Shown here piece after piece: positions 27,778-36,634 of a stretch of DNA of 64,000 nt (position 1 is the first letter of the stretch; each line of letters begins with the position of its first letter). Source of the DNA: Akkermansiaceae bacterium UBA2367. GTDB lineage: Bacteria > Verrucomicrobiota > Verrucomicrobiia > Verrucomicrobiales > DEV007. The translations under genes were made by a program, and so were the position numbers. A model generated the notes under the pieces. It searched no databases and was not told the DNA's origin. It was given only the letters and a program-made list of their open reading frames with translations. The stretch spans positions 21,860 to 85,859 of the forward strand of contig DDTJ01000108.1 in the NCBI GenBank assembly GCA_002344525.1, given 5' to 3'.

Positions 27778-29793
27778 ATGCCACTGCCCTCCCCGGCCAT
27801 GCCCCCGCTGCGCCTCCCGCTCCTCGCCCTGTTGCCACTCGCCCTCCTCGCCACCGTCCATGCGGACGAGCCGAAGCAGATCCGCACCAGCCGCGAAAGC
27901 GAACGGATCCTGCCCCTGCCGAAGGGGGAGGACAGCTTCCATTTCATCATCTACGGCGACCGCACCGGCGGGCCGGCGGAAGGCGTCCACATCCTCGCCC
28001 GAGCCGTCGAAGACACCAACCTGCTCGATCCCGATCTCGTCATGACCGTGGGCGACCTCGTCCAAGGCTACAACACCCAGGAGCCATGGATGCAGCAAAT
28101 GGAGGAATATCGCGGCATCATGAACCGGCTGCGCATGCCCTGGTTCCCGGTGGCGGGCAACCACGACATCTATTGGCGCGGCGAAAACCGCCCCCCGACC
28201 GAGCACGAGACCAATTACGAAAAGCACTTCGGCCCGCTCTGGTATTGGTTCGAGCACAAAAAGAGCGGCTTCCTCGTCCTCTTCTCCGACGAAGGCGATC
28301 CCGCCAACCCCGAGGCCCAACGCCACTTCGGCGACCCCGCCCAGCAGAAGTTCAGCGCCACCCAGCTCGCCTGGCTGCGCCAGTCCTTGCAGGAGATGAA
28401 GGGTCTGGAGCACATCTTCGTCTTCATGCACCACCCCCGCTGGGCACCGGACATCTACCCCGAGAGCAACTGGGACGAAGTCCATCGGCTCCTCGTCGAG
28501 AACGGCAACGTCAGCGCCTGTTTCGCCGGACACATCCACAAGCTGCGCTACGACGGGGTCAAGGACGGCATCGAATACTTCGCCCTCGCGGCCACTGGCG
28601 GCGGCATCCCCGGCGACTACCCGCAGGTCGGCTACCTGCACCATTGCAACCTCGTCACGGTGCGCCCGGAGGGCATCCGCGTCAGCACCCTGCCAGTCGG
28701 CGCGGTGATCGATCCGAAGCGCTACACCGTGGAGCGCGGGGCCGACCTCACCCTGGCGATGGGGATGGCCCCGGAGATCGTCTCCCGTCCCCTCCCTCTG
28801 GACGAGACGGGGCGAGGCGGCGGCGTTTTCGAGATGAAATGGACCAATCCCTCGCAACGACCGCTCGAATTCACCCTCACCCCCGCAGACGCGCTCGTCA
28901 CCGCGAACAACGCGGAATGGACCGTCACGCCCGACCACGCCCACCTCGCCTTGGCTCCGGGCGAGAGCCAGGCTGTCGCCTTCCATTGCACGCGCGACCG
29001 ACCCGACCTGCCACCAAAAGTGCAAGCCCCCGTGCTCATCCTGCAAGCCGACTATCTGGAGGAGGACGCCCGAGCCACCCTGCCGCCGCGCCGCGTCGTC
29101 GCCCCGTGGACCTTCACGAAGCTGCCCGAGCAGGCCTTCGCCCCCGCCGCCAAGCCCAGCGCGCTGCAACTGGGCAACGGCAAAAGCGCCGGAGTGCGGG
29201 TGGATGCCGCCCGCTTCGACCTGCCCGACGGTCCCTTCACCCTGGAAACTTGGGTCTATCTGGCCAATCCCGCGCCCTCCGAATCCGGTATCGTCTCCAA
29301 GACCGAAAACTCCGAATTCGGCCTCTTCTCCCAAGGGGGCCGGGTCTCCTTCATCGTGCATCTGGACGGGAACTACGCCCGAGCCACCGCCCCGAAAACG
29401 CTTCCCCTGATGCGCTGGACCCATGTGGCGGGCGTGTTCGACGGGAACGCTCTCGTCCTCTACCTCGACGGGGAGGAGGCCGCCCGCAGCCCGGCGCAAG
29501 GGAAGCGCACGCGCAACGGCCTTCCCCTCTACCTTGGCGCAGACCCCGACGGGAAAGGTAACCCGAGCCGACCCTTCCTCGGCTGGGTGGATGAAATCCG
29601 CCTCAGCAAGGGAGTCCGCTACGCCGCCCCTTTCCAACCGGAGCGGCAGCATGCAGTGGACGCGGAGACCCTCCTGCATTTCCCCCTCGACCGCCATCTC
29701 TCCGGTATCGTCCCCGACCATTCCGGCAGCGCGGCCCACGGCCAGATCACCGGGTCCGCCGCGATCAAGGCCTCGCCGGGGCAGGAGCCGTAG
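27778..29793 (+). CDS. Secreted metallophosphoesterase with C-terminal LamG domain
   Basis: A 671-residue exported protein. The signal peptide (PPLRLPLLALLPLALLATVHA) follows either of two starts, 27778 or 27799. The calcineurin-type phosphoesterase core (40-300) has the metal motifs in order: FIIYGDRTGG, TVGDLVQGYN, VAGNHDIYW, FMHHPRW and CFAGHIHKL. Residues 310-450 are a beta-rich linker. The last 200 form a LamG/concanavalin-like domain (FTLETWVYLANPAPSESGIV, RWTHVAGVFDG, LYLDGEEAARSP). Such fusions usually act on extracellular phosphoesters; the substrate is not known. Confidence 0.88.
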   Translation: MPLPSPAMPPLRLPLLALLPLALLATVHADEPKQIRTSRESERILPLPKGEDSFHFIIYGDRTGGPAEGVHILARAVEDTNLLDPDLVMTVGDLVQGYNTQEPWMQQMEEYRGIMNRLRMPWFPVAGNHDIYWRGENRPPTEHETNYEKHFGPLWYWFEHKKSGFLVLFSDEGDPANPEAQRHFGDPAQQKFSATQLAWLRQSLQEMKGLEHIFVFMHHPRWAPDIYPESNWDEVHRLLVENGNVSACFAGHIHKLRYDGVKDGIEYFALAATGGGIPGDYPQVGYLHHCNLVTVRPEGIRVSTLPVGAVIDPKRYTVERGADLTLAMGMAPEIVSRPLPLDETGRGGGVFEMKWTNPSQRPLEFTLTPADALVTANNAEWTVTPDHAHLALAPGESQAVAFHCTRDRPDLPPKVQAPVLILQADYLEEDARATLPPRRVVAPWTFTKLPEQAFAPAAKPSALQLGNGKSAGVRVDAARFDLPDGPFTLETWVYLANPAPSESGIVSKTENSEFGLFSQGGRVSFIVHLDGNYARATAPKTLPLMRWTHVAGVFDGNALVLYLDGEEAARSPAQGKRTRNGLPLYLGADPDGKGNPSRPFLGWVDEIRLSKGVRYAAPFQPERQHAVDAETLLHFPLDRHLSGIVPDHSGSAAHGQITGSAAIKASPGQEP

Positions 29794-30097
29794 GCGCACA
29801 GGGATTCCTCAAGGCGTCACCCCGAGGGCGGGACGGGTCAGCTTGACGCCTTTGCGCCAAGCGACCGCTCTACCACATCCTCGCCGATCATCACAGCCAC
29901 ATTCGCCGCAGCATCGGACCATCCGTTTCAGCCCGTAGTCCCGGAGCGGATAGAAAGGGAGGTGCTCCAATGCGCATTCGAACCGCAAGGAGAAACCCGA
30001 AACCGCGCCACAGGACGCGAACCCGCACCCGCCGGCCTTGACGGCAGACGGCCCGCTCCGCCATCTTTGCATGATCCCCGATCACTCACAGCCCCCC
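29794..30097. other. 304-base gap; one weak stem-loop, otherwise nothing seen
   Basis: Downstream of the phosphoesterase, AAGGCGTCA (29811-29819) and TGACGCCTT (29844-29852) form a 9 bp inverted repeat with a 24-base loop, which could be part of a terminator although only three T follow. The rest has no convincing reading frame, tRNA or repeat. A tRNA-like D-arm string on the minus strand near 29858-29876 has no matching anticodon or T-arm. Confidence 0.4.
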
Positions 30098-31810
30098 ATG
30101 AAACTCCGCTTTCTCCTTCCGTCCCTCCTCCTGATGAGCACCGTCTCCACCTTGGCGGAAGCGCCGGAGACGGTCTACCTGAACGGGAGGATCGTCACCC
30201 TCGATGCCGCCGAGTCCCTCGCCGAAGCCCTTGCGGTGAAGGACGGCAAGCTCGTGGCCGTCGGCTCGAACGGGGCGGTGCGCGCCCTCGCCGGGCCGGG
30301 GACGGAAATCGTCGATCTCGAAGGACGAACCGTGATCCCCGGCATCGTCGAAAGCCACTGCCACAGTCTCGGCGCGGCCCGCGCCGCGCTCTCGGGCGAG
30401 TACACCGAACTGCGCAGCATCGCCGAGGTGCAGGACTGGATCCGCCGACAAGCCGCCGACGAGCCGCCGGGGACGTGGCTCGAGGTGCCGCGCAACGAGA
30501 TCACCCGGCTCGCCGAGCAGCGCTTCCCCACGCCGGAGGAGCTGGACGCCGCGACGACGGAGCATCCCGTCGTCTTCATCTCCGTCACGAAGACGGTGCT
30601 CAACTCCGCGGGTTGGAAGGCCCTCGACCTCGACGATCCCGAGGCGGCCCTGCCCGACGGCGAAGTCGTGCGCGAGGACGGCCGCCCCGTGCTGATGCAC
30701 GGCGGCCAAGCCACCCTGCGCGGGCGCATGCCCCCGCCCAAGGTCCATCCCGCCGAGGCGGTGCAGGCGAAGCACGAGGAGCTCGTCAAGGTCTACAACT
30801 CCGTCGGCATCACCACCATCTTCGAACGCGCCACGGACCGGGCGGGTTTCGGCTTCTTTCGCAAACAGGCGGCGAAAAATCGTCTGAATGTCAGGGTTCG
30901 CGGCACCTTCCGCTTCTCCGCCAAGGACGCCGCTGGGGTCGAGGGCTACGTGAAGCAGCTCGGCATCGCGCCCGGAGAGGGCGACGACCTCGTCCGCGCC
31001 ACCTGCCTCAAGATCACCGTCGATGGCGGCATCCACTGGGGCACGACTTGGCTCAGCGAAGCTCACGGGGAGAAGCGCACCGCCTTCTACCGCAACACCG
31101 ACCCCGCCTACACCGGCAGCCAAAACTACAGCCCCGCGCAGATGGAGGACATTTTCGCCGCCGTGAACCGGCTCGGCTGGCCCATGAGCGCCCACGTCAC
31201 CGGAGACGGCGGGGCCATGGCCGTGCTGCGCGCCGTCGAGACCGTCGCGAAAACGCAACCCGACATCCGCGAGCGCCGCTTCAACCTCATCCACTGCTAT
31301 TTCCCCACGCTAAGGATGGCGGCCCTCGCGAAGTCGGTGAACGCCGGCGTCGACACGCAAGGCTACCTCTACGAACGCGACGCCGATTTCATCGCGAGGA
31401 TCTACGGCCCCGACTGGGCAGAGCGCTTCCTTGGCCTCGCGGAATGGGTCAAAGCGGGGGTGCCCGTCGGACTCAACAGCGACCATATGATCGGCTTCGA
31501 CCCCGACCGGGCGATGAACGCCTTCAATCCTTTCCTCATGCTCGACATCGCCGTGAACCGGCGCGACGACCGCGGTCAAGTCCATGGCGAGCACCAGCGC
31601 CTGAACCGGCTCGACGCCCTGCGCTCCCTCACGATCTGGCCCGCGTGGTTGAGCTTCGACGAAGAGAAGCTCGGCACCCTCGAACCGGGCAAGCTCGCGG
31701 ATTTCGTGGTCCTTGATCGCGACTATCTGACCTGCCCGGCGGAGGAGATCCGGCAAATCCGTCCGCAACTGACGGTGATGGGGGGACGGAGGGTGTTCGG
31801 TGAAAAGTGA
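30098..31810 (+). CDS. Secreted amidohydrolase, YtcJ/Amidohydrolase_3 type
   Basis: A 570-residue metal-dependent hydrolase. The start at 30098 gives a signal peptide (MKLRFLLPSLLLMSTVSTLA); frames further upstream lack one. The small beta domain at both ends (VYLNGRIVTLDAAESLAEAL, LGTLEPGKLADFVVLDRDYL) surrounds a TIM barrel. Metal-site motifs are GIVESHCHSLGA and, later, MSAHVTGDGGAMAVLRAVE and NLIHCYFPTL. The closing GLNSDHMIGFDP region holds the catalytic Asp candidate. The family includes N-acyl amino acid and imidazolone-type hydrolases; substrate is not predictable. The stop is followed six bases later by a long purine-rich hairpin. Confidence 0.86.
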   Translation: MKLRFLLPSLLLMSTVSTLAEAPETVYLNGRIVTLDAAESLAEALAVKDGKLVAVGSNGAVRALAGPGTEIVDLEGRTVIPGIVESHCHSLGAARAALSGEYTELRSIAEVQDWIRRQAADEPPGTWLEVPRNEITRLAEQRFPTPEELDAATTEHPVVFISVTKTVLNSAGWKALDLDDPEAALPDGEVVREDGRPVLMHGGQATLRGRMPPPKVHPAEAVQAKHEELVKVYNSVGITTIFERATDRAGFGFFRKQAAKNRLNVRVRGTFRFSAKDAAGVEGYVKQLGIAPGEGDDLVRATCLKITVDGGIHWGTTWLSEAHGEKRTAFYRNTDPAYTGSQNYSPAQMEDIFAAVNRLGWPMSAHVTGDGGAMAVLRAVETVAKTQPDIRERRFNLIHCYFPTLRMAALAKSVNAGVDTQGYLYERDADFIARIYGPDWAERFLGLAEWVKAGVPVGLNSDHMIGFDPDRAMNAFNPFLMLDIAVNRRDDRGQVHGEHQRLNRLDALRSLTIWPAWLSFDEEKLGTLEPGKLADFVVLDRDYLTCPAEEIRQIRPQLTVMGGRRVFGEK

Positions 31811-31815
31811 TCCCC

Positions 31816-31912
31816 CTCCTACTCCTACTCTTCCTCATACCTCCTGCTCAAAATCGGAGGTCCCCCGACATTCGAATTGAGTAGGAGGTATGAGGAAGAG
31901 TAGGAGTAGGAG
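31816..31912. repeat. Purine-rich inverted repeat, copy 2
   Basis: The left arm 31816-31850 and right arm 31878-31912 are reverse complements over 35 bases with one mismatch, around a 27-base loop. The right arm is purine-rich (GAGTAGGAGG, GAGGAAGAGTAGG). The loop, read on the minus strand, shares GTC...GGGGGA...CGATTT with the loop of copy 1 (911-934) read on the plus strand, so the two copies are in opposite orientation and belong to one family. It begins 6 bases after the amidohydrolase stop. Confidence 0.9.
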
Positions 31913-31920
31913 TAGGAGAG

Positions 31921-32209
31921 AAAAAATCACGGACTACGCCATCGCCGAAAGCCACAGCCCACGCTTGCGTTTCCGCCCGCCCTCGCGCACCTTGTCTCCG
32001 TTCCTCCGATGAAACCCTCCCTTGGGAAACCTGTCCACGCCGCCTTCGCCCGCCCCGTTGCGGGCGTCGCCGTCGTCTGGCGAATCCGACTTCGCTGACG
32101 CAGCCTCTCGAGGATCGTACCATCGACAACGCCTTTCCGAACTTCCCCCACCCCACGCGTTTTCCGGCATCGGCCTCGAGCACCCCTCGGGGCCTTTTTG
32201 TTGTCCGAC
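31921..32209 (+). promoter_or_regulatory. Structured 5' leader of the EamA gene
   Basis: This 289-base stretch has no convincing gene. It holds a 7 bp stem CGCCCGC/GCGGGCG (32047-32066), a 5 bp stem GCGAA/TTCGC (32080-32095) and the intrinsic terminator at 32172-32198. The heptamer CTCGAGG at 32107-32113 is fully complementary to CCTCGAG, the 5' arm of the terminator (32174-32180). An alternative pairing that removes the terminator is therefore possible. I do not recognise a known riboswitch class. Confidence 0.45.
32172..32198 (+). terminator. Intrinsic terminator 12 bases before the EamA start
   Basis: GGCCTCGAG pairs with CTCGGGGCC (one G-U pair) around a four-base loop, directly followed by TTTTTG. 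It is the clearest rho-independent terminator in the window. Its position just before the start codon of a same-strand gene suggests conditional termination in a leader. Confidence 0.75.
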
Positions 32210-33133
32210 ATGAATACGCCGCCTTCCGCCGCCACCGACCTCCCCGTTCCCGACGCGCCCGCCCGGACGCGGCGCGGTATCGCCGTGATGATCCTCTCCG
32301 TGCTCGCCTTCACGGTGAACACGCTGCTGCTGAGGCATCTCGGTCGCGACGGCACCGTCCCGCCGGACGTGGCCCTGCTCTTCCGCGCCGCCATCGGGAC
32401 GCTCGTGGTGCTCGCCTTCTTCCGGGGAAGCCAGCCCGTGCGCGTCGCCCCGGTCTTCCTCGACCGCTCCCTCGTCCTGCGCGGCCTGACCGGGTTGCTC
32501 GGCACCGCCGCCTACTACTGGACCGTGCCCTCGCTCGGGGCGGGCAAGGCGACCCTCATCTGCAACACCTACGTCGTTTTCGCCTCGCTCATCGCGATGG
32601 TCTCGCTGGGCGAGCGCCCCTCTTTGCGCCGCTTCCTCTGGCTCGCGGCGGCCTTCGCGGGCATCGTCCTCCTCGTCGGTCCGAACGGAGGGGACAAACC
32701 CTTTTCCATCGGCCTCCACGAGATCGTCGCGCTCCTCGGCGCGGCGATGGCGGCTTGGTCGGTCGTGCTCGTGCGCCAGCTCTCGCACCGGCACTCCATC
32801 GGCGTGATCTACCTCGCGCAATGCCTCTGGATCCTCGGCCCCGTGGCGGCGCTCGCCATCCCCAATCTGTCGGCGCTCGGCGGCGTGCAAATCGCGCTGC
32901 TCGTCCTCGCGGCGGTGGCGGCGAGCGGCGGCCAGCTCGCGATGAACGAAGGCTACCGCTGCCTCGACGTCACCACCGGAGCCTCGCTGCAAACGCTCTG
33001 GCCCGTCGCAACGACCCTCGGCGGCTGGCTTCTCTTCGACGAGCGTTTCGGCACCATGCAATGGATCGGGGCCGCGCTCATCCTCGCCTCGACTTGGCGC
33101 ATCGCGGTCTCCGCCGCCGGAAGCAGGGCGTGA
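32210..33133 (+). CDS. EamA/DMT-family transporter
   Basis: A 307-residue inner-membrane protein with ten hydrophobic segments in two homologous halves, as in the drug/metabolite transporter superfamily. The first half begins RGIAVMILSVLAFTVNTLLL, and the second begins GLHEIVALLGAAMAAWSVVL. Typical internal features are LLGTAAYYWTVPSLGAGKAT and the late LLFDERFGTMQWIGAALILA. A cytoplasmic N-terminal tail rich in Pro and Ala precedes helix 1. The start is the ATG at 32210, placed 12 bases after a terminator hairpin. Export of an amino acid or nucleotide-like metabolite is usual for the family; substrate here is unknown. Confidence 0.88.
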   Translation: MNTPPSAATDLPVPDAPARTRRGIAVMILSVLAFTVNTLLLRHLGRDGTVPPDVALLFRAAIGTLVVLAFFRGSQPVRVAPVFLDRSLVLRGLTGLLGTAAYYWTVPSLGAGKATLICNTYVVFASLIAMVSLGERPSLRRFLWLAAAFAGIVLLVGPNGGDKPFSIGLHEIVALLGAAMAAWSVVLVRQLSHRHSIGVIYLAQCLWILGPVAALAIPNLSALGGVQIALLVLAAVAASGGQLAMNEGYRCLDVTTGASLQTLWPVATTLGGWLLFDERFGTMQWIGAALILASTWRIAVSAAGSRA

Positions 33134-33139
33134 CCATTG

Positions 33140-33188
33140 ATTGCCGAGGTCATCAGACTCGATCGAACGTCGTTGGACATCCGGTCCG
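33140..33188 (-). repeat. Partial copy of the 74 bp two-hairpin repeat
   Basis: Read on the minus strand, this stretch shares the core CGGA...TCC...CGACGTTCGA and ATGACCTCGGC with the full copies at 38053-38126 and 57958-58031. The left hairpin is missing. It starts within ten bases of the EamA stop, in a convergent gap. Confidence 0.65.
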
Positions 33189-33244
33189 CGCAAATGAACA
33201 GATCAGCGTGAGCCATCCGTGGTTCATAACCCGCCGACACCCGC

Positions 33245-34411
33245 TCAAGAACGATAGTGCTCGACGAGAGCCAAGGCTTCGTCCTCCCGCCCTTCGGGAA
33301 CGGGAATGACGAAGTAGGAGGTCGTGCCCTTGTTGACCAGCTCGGGACGCAGGGGACTGTGTTGATGCAGCTTGATGTCCAAGCGGGTGCGGCTGTCGTA
33401 GCCGTCGGGAAACTTAAGGGTGATCTCGCGTCGGACCTTGGCCCAAGACTTGACGGGAACGAATCGACCGGGCTGGTAGAAACCGGATTCGGTGAAGATC
33501 GTCTCGGAGGGGAGCTTCTCCACGATGGCAATGCGGATGCCCATGATCAACCAAGTCGGAACGGCGACGAGCAGACCGATGCCAAGCCCGATGGCGGTGC
33601 CGCCCAAGCCGAACTGCCAGATGATCTGCCAATCGCTTTTCATGTAGGCCCCAATGCCGCCGAGGGCGAGACCGCCGAGGGCGAAGGCGATCAACGGAAT
33701 GAAGAAGAGAAGCTGGACTTTTCTCCTGCGGTCATAAATGGCGTCCGCACCGACCCCGCCTCCACCATAAGGCCAGCAGGCGAGATAGTCGCCTCGGCGG
33801 ATGCGGGCGATTTCGCGCTGGCCGCGCCAGCCGACGATCAGGCAGAAGGCCCAGACGAAGGAGCAACCGACGGCGAGGATGTAAAGGGGAGTGGGCAGGT
33901 TGCCCCGGGCAATGTAGCCGTGGGTGCGCAGATATTCGACGAGCAGGCCGAGCGCGATGGCGACGAGGACGAAACAGAACCACACCCGGGCCTGCCGCAT
34001 CGCGGAGATGGCCAAGGGATGCATGACCGGGGGCTTGGGGACGCGCAGGTCGGGCTGCGGCGCCACCAGAGATTCGAGCCGGTCGAAGACGGCCGACAGC
34101 GGCACGTCGCCTTGCAGGATGCCCGTCCACGCCCCGGTGGTGAAGCGCTCGCTGCGGTGGAGGTGGAGAAAAAGCTGGCGGATGTCGTCGAGGCTGGCCT
34201 CGGACAGATTGGCGAGGGTCTTTGGGGTGAGGGCCGGATCGTAGTTGTGGATATGCCACGGGCCACGGATCAGCGACGACATGAACTCGTTCACCTCCGC
34301 CGGATAGATCGGCCCTCCTCCCTCCCATCGGGTGCGGTCCAGCGCGTCGAGGGCGAGTTGATGCTTTGAGCGGAGCGCTTCCAGATCTTGCCAAGCGGGG
34401 TCTGTGGACAT
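33245..34411 (-). CDS. Membrane protein of unknown function (possible DUF6508-like N-terminus)
   Basis: A 388-residue protein. Residues 1-125 form a soluble helical part (NEFMSSLIRGPWHIHNYD, then ASLDDIRQLFLHLHRSERF) whose pattern recalls the DUF6508 family; I am not certain. Four hydrophobic segments follow (about 143-165, 180-200, 235-262, 275-300), with a short cytoplasmic loop after the second pair. The C-terminal 85 residues form a soluble beta-rich tail (RTRLDIKLHQHSPLRPELV). It may be transcribed with the two minus-strand genes upstream (34501-36521). It converges on EamA. Confidence 0.7.
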   Translation of the reverse strand: MSTDPAWQDLEALRSKHQLALDALDRTRWEGGGPIYPAEVNEFMSSLIRGPWHIHNYDPALTPKTLANLSEASLDDIRQLFLHLHRSERFTTGAWTGILQGDVPLSAVFDRLESLVAPQPDLRVPKPPVMHPLAISAMRQARVWFCFVLVAIALGLLVEYLRTHGYIARGNLPTPLYILAVGCSFVWAFCLIVGWRGQREIARIRRGDYLACWPYGGGGVGADAIYDRRRKVQLLFFIPLIAFALGGLALGGIGAYMKSDWQIIWQFGLGGTAIGLGIGLLVAVPTWLIMGIRIAIVEKLPSETIFTESGFYQPGRFVPVKSWAKVRREITLKFPDGYDSRTRLDIKLHQHSPLRPELVNKGTTSYFVIPVPEGREDEALALVEHYRS

Positions 34412-34500
34412 GGAGGAATGGCGGTGGATTGCGCGAGGTCAGGGGATGCACTCCGCCAGATAAGGCAAATGCGGCTTCGCATTCGATGCCGCTCTCCGTT

Positions 34501-36036
34501 TCACGGCTGGGAGAAGGCGCGCCAGGCTTTGGGCAGGAAGAACCATTGGCCGTCTCTCCGAAAGAGGCCGTCGTAGGCCATGCCGGTGGTCTTGCCGGGT
34601 TCGACGTATTTGAAACCGTAGATCTCGACGCCGGGTTTGAAGTGCTCGATGGCCTTGCCATAGCCGCCGGGCAAGTCCTTGAGTTCGGGACCGGTGATCA
34701 AGATTTCCGTCTGGCCGGGCTTGGCGGCGGACTGATCGGCTGGCAGGCTGGCGTAGAGGGTTTCCGCGTAGGCGCGGAGCTTCTCGGCGTCGTTCAAAGT
34801 GCGGGAGATGGAGTTGAGCTGGGAGGTGGAGGGTTTCCACTGCGCGGCCTTGCTGAAATCTTCGCGCAGAGACTCGGCGATCTGGCGGATTTCGGCTTCG
34901 ACCTCGCTGTTGCGGGGCGAAGGGGCGGCGGGGGGCGCGTTGCCTGCGGCGATGGGCTGGAAGAAGCCCTCGGGGATCCTGGTCACCTTGAGTTCCTCGG
35001 TGCCTGCGCCGCCCGCACCAACCATGGTCCAGCGGCTCGTCGCGGTGGCGAAGTCGTCGGCGAGGGTGTAGAGGCCGACGCCCGCCTTCTGGTCGGGATC
35101 GACGGCGACGGCGGCGAGGTAGTCGCCCTCCACCACGCCGATGCCGATGGCTTTGCCGCCGTCGTCGAAGGTCCAAGTGACGGCGGCGAGGCCCTCCTGA
35201 TGGATCGTCATGCTAAACTTGCCGTTCTCGCCCTCCATGGTGTAGGCGTCGGGGCTGGTCTGCGTCAGTTCGACCGACTGGATCTTCGTGCTGGGATTGG
35301 CGGTACACCAGTGGCCGCTGATCCTGCCATTGCCCTTGCGATGGTAGAGGGAGAGCGTCTTGACCCCCTTGCCGAAGAAGACGGCGAGCTTGCCGGTGCC
35401 GGGGAAGGGGATGGCGAGCCCTTGGTCGCCGTTGCCGTCCGGGTACTTCCATTCCGCGAGAAGGGGAAGGCCTTCGCCGAGGCGGCTCACGGTCATCTTA
35501 CCGAGCGTTCCTGGTTTTCCCTTGGGGGCCACGGACTTGACGATCTCCAGCTCGATGCCCGGCCCCTTGACCGGATCGGCCGCCGCCTTCTCCGTGGCCG
35601 ACCCGCCGGATGCGACGGCGGAAGGGAAGAGGATGGTGTCGGTCTGGGCTTTGAGCTTCCGGTAGCTGTCTCCGAGGCTGTCCTCCTTGGTCTGGATCCA
35701 AGCTTCGAGGACGGTGGCCTGCTTCAGGAGAAGTCCGGCCCCTTCCTCGAACTTGGCGGACTTGCCTTTGACGAGGCCGAGGACCTTCTCGGCGCTGCCT
35801 TTGTAGCTGGCGGCGAGTTCCTTGGCCTGGAAATCGGCGAACACGTTCTTCTGCCAGTTTTCGGCGAGGGAGTTGACGGCGAAATGCACCGAGAACAGGG
35901 CCTCCCCGGCATCGCTGCCGACGGCCTGGATGAGGGCGTCTTTTTCCTCTTGGGATTGGGCGCGCACGGATGAGGGACTGATGGCCAGGGCGAGGGCGAG
36001 GGCGAGGAGGGCGGAGGCGAGGTGTGTAGCGTTCAT
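34501..36036 (-). CDS. Secreted protein of unknown function, 511 residues
   Basis: The start at 36036 gives a clear signal peptide (ATHLASALLALALALAISPS, cut near VRAQ), and the upstream continuation of the frame is the shadow of the next gene. Residues 30-140 are helical, 150-190 a linker, and 190-390 a beta-rich domain with repeated GxxxG turns (AVDPDQKAGVGLYTLADDFA). The last 80 residues carry WFFLPKAWRAF. No family recognised. Its ATG overlaps the stop of the upstream gene (ATGA), so the two are translationally coupled. Confidence 0.75.
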   Translation of the reverse strand: MNATHLASALLALALALAISPSSVRAQSQEEKDALIQAVGSDAGEALFSVHFAVNSLAENWQKNVFADFQAKELAASYKGSAEKVLGLVKGKSAKFEEGAGLLLKQATVLEAWIQTKEDSLGDSYRKLKAQTDTILFPSAVASGGSATEKAAADPVKGPGIELEIVKSVAPKGKPGTLGKMTVSRLGEGLPLLAEWKYPDGNGDQGLAIPFPGTGKLAVFFGKGVKTLSLYHRKGNGRISGHWCTANPSTKIQSVELTQTSPDAYTMEGENGKFSMTIHQEGLAAVTWTFDDGGKAIGIGVVEGDYLAAVAVDPDQKAGVGLYTLADDFATATSRWTMVGAGGAGTEELKVTRIPEGFFQPIAAGNAPPAAPSPRNSEVEAEIRQIAESLREDFSKAAQWKPSTSQLNSISRTLNDAEKLRAYAETLYASLPADQSAAKPGQTEILITGPELKDLPGGYGKAIEHFKPGVEIYGFKYVEPGKTTGMAYDGLFRRDGQWFFLPKAWRAFSQP

Positions 36037-36521
36037 GGTTCGGTCAGACGGGGGCGGAGGGTTTGTTCGTAGAAGGCTTTCGGCACGACGAGGTGGCCGC
36101 GGCAGGGATGCCCGATGGCGATCTTGACGCATTTGTAGAGGGGGCTGAAGGCTGGCTGCGGGGAGTGGAGATCCTTCCAAGGGAGGAACAAGGGTGCGTA
36201 GCCGGTGCTGAAGATGAGGGGCATCTGCACGAAGGCGCCTTCCTCGGCGAGGTGGAACTGCAAGGCATTGTGCCGTCCCCAGCCGACGCAGCCGAGGGAG
36301 CTGGCGTATCGTCCCTCGGGCTTGCGGTCGGCCCGGTAGTGCGCGGCGACGCGGCTCCATCCGCTGAAGCGGCTGCTGAGCCAGACGACGCCGCACCAGA
36401 AGGGGACGAAACCGACCAGGAAAAGCACGGGAAGGACCACGACCGGCCAAGTCGGCGGATCGGCGACGGGGGAATCCGCAGCGGCGGCAAGGAGGATGGA
36501 CAGCGCGGGATGGGGATTCAT
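36033..36521 (-). CDS. Small membrane protein of unknown function
   Basis: A 162-residue protein with an N-terminal hydrophobic stretch, a second membrane helix (WPVVVLPVLFLVGFVPFWCG) and a soluble C-terminal half with WGRHNALQFHLAEEGAFVQM and LIFSTGYAPLFLPWKDL. The Trp/Phe-rich soluble part resembles small PH-like domains seen in other PVC membrane proteins, which is only an impression. It is the first gene of a likely three-gene minus-strand unit and overlaps its neighbour by four bases. Confidence 0.7.
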   Translation of the reverse strand: MNPHPALSILLAAAADSPVADPPTWPVVVLPVLFLVGFVPFWCGVVWLSSRFSGWSRVAAHYRADRKPEGRYASSLGCVGWGRHNALQFHLAEEGAFVQMPLIFSTGYAPLFLPWKDLHSPQPAFSPLYKCVKIAIGHPCRGHLVVPKAFYEQTLRPRLTEP

Positions 36522-36634
36522 GCCGGGATTCCGAAGGTTGCCGATGGTCGGACGCGGACTTCTGACGATGGATGGACGTTTGACTCCCCGAGCCTATGCA
36601 AAAACGGCAGGGCGTTCAAGCTCCGCGTCCCGTT

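Noticed and set aside
29858..29876. String on the minus strand resembling a tRNA D-arm (GGTAGAGCGGTCGCTTGG)
   Set aside because: No acceptor stem, anticodon arm or T-arm can be built around it.
29809..30072. Minus-strand open frame of 87 codons in the gap after the phosphoesterase
   Set aside because: Composition is Cys/Arg/Gly-rich with no start signal and no family pattern.
36033..36521. Reading the 34501-36450 frame as one 649-residue protein
   Set aside because: The upstream 138 codons are an Arg-rich shadow of the 162-residue gene; the signal peptide at 36036 marks the true start.
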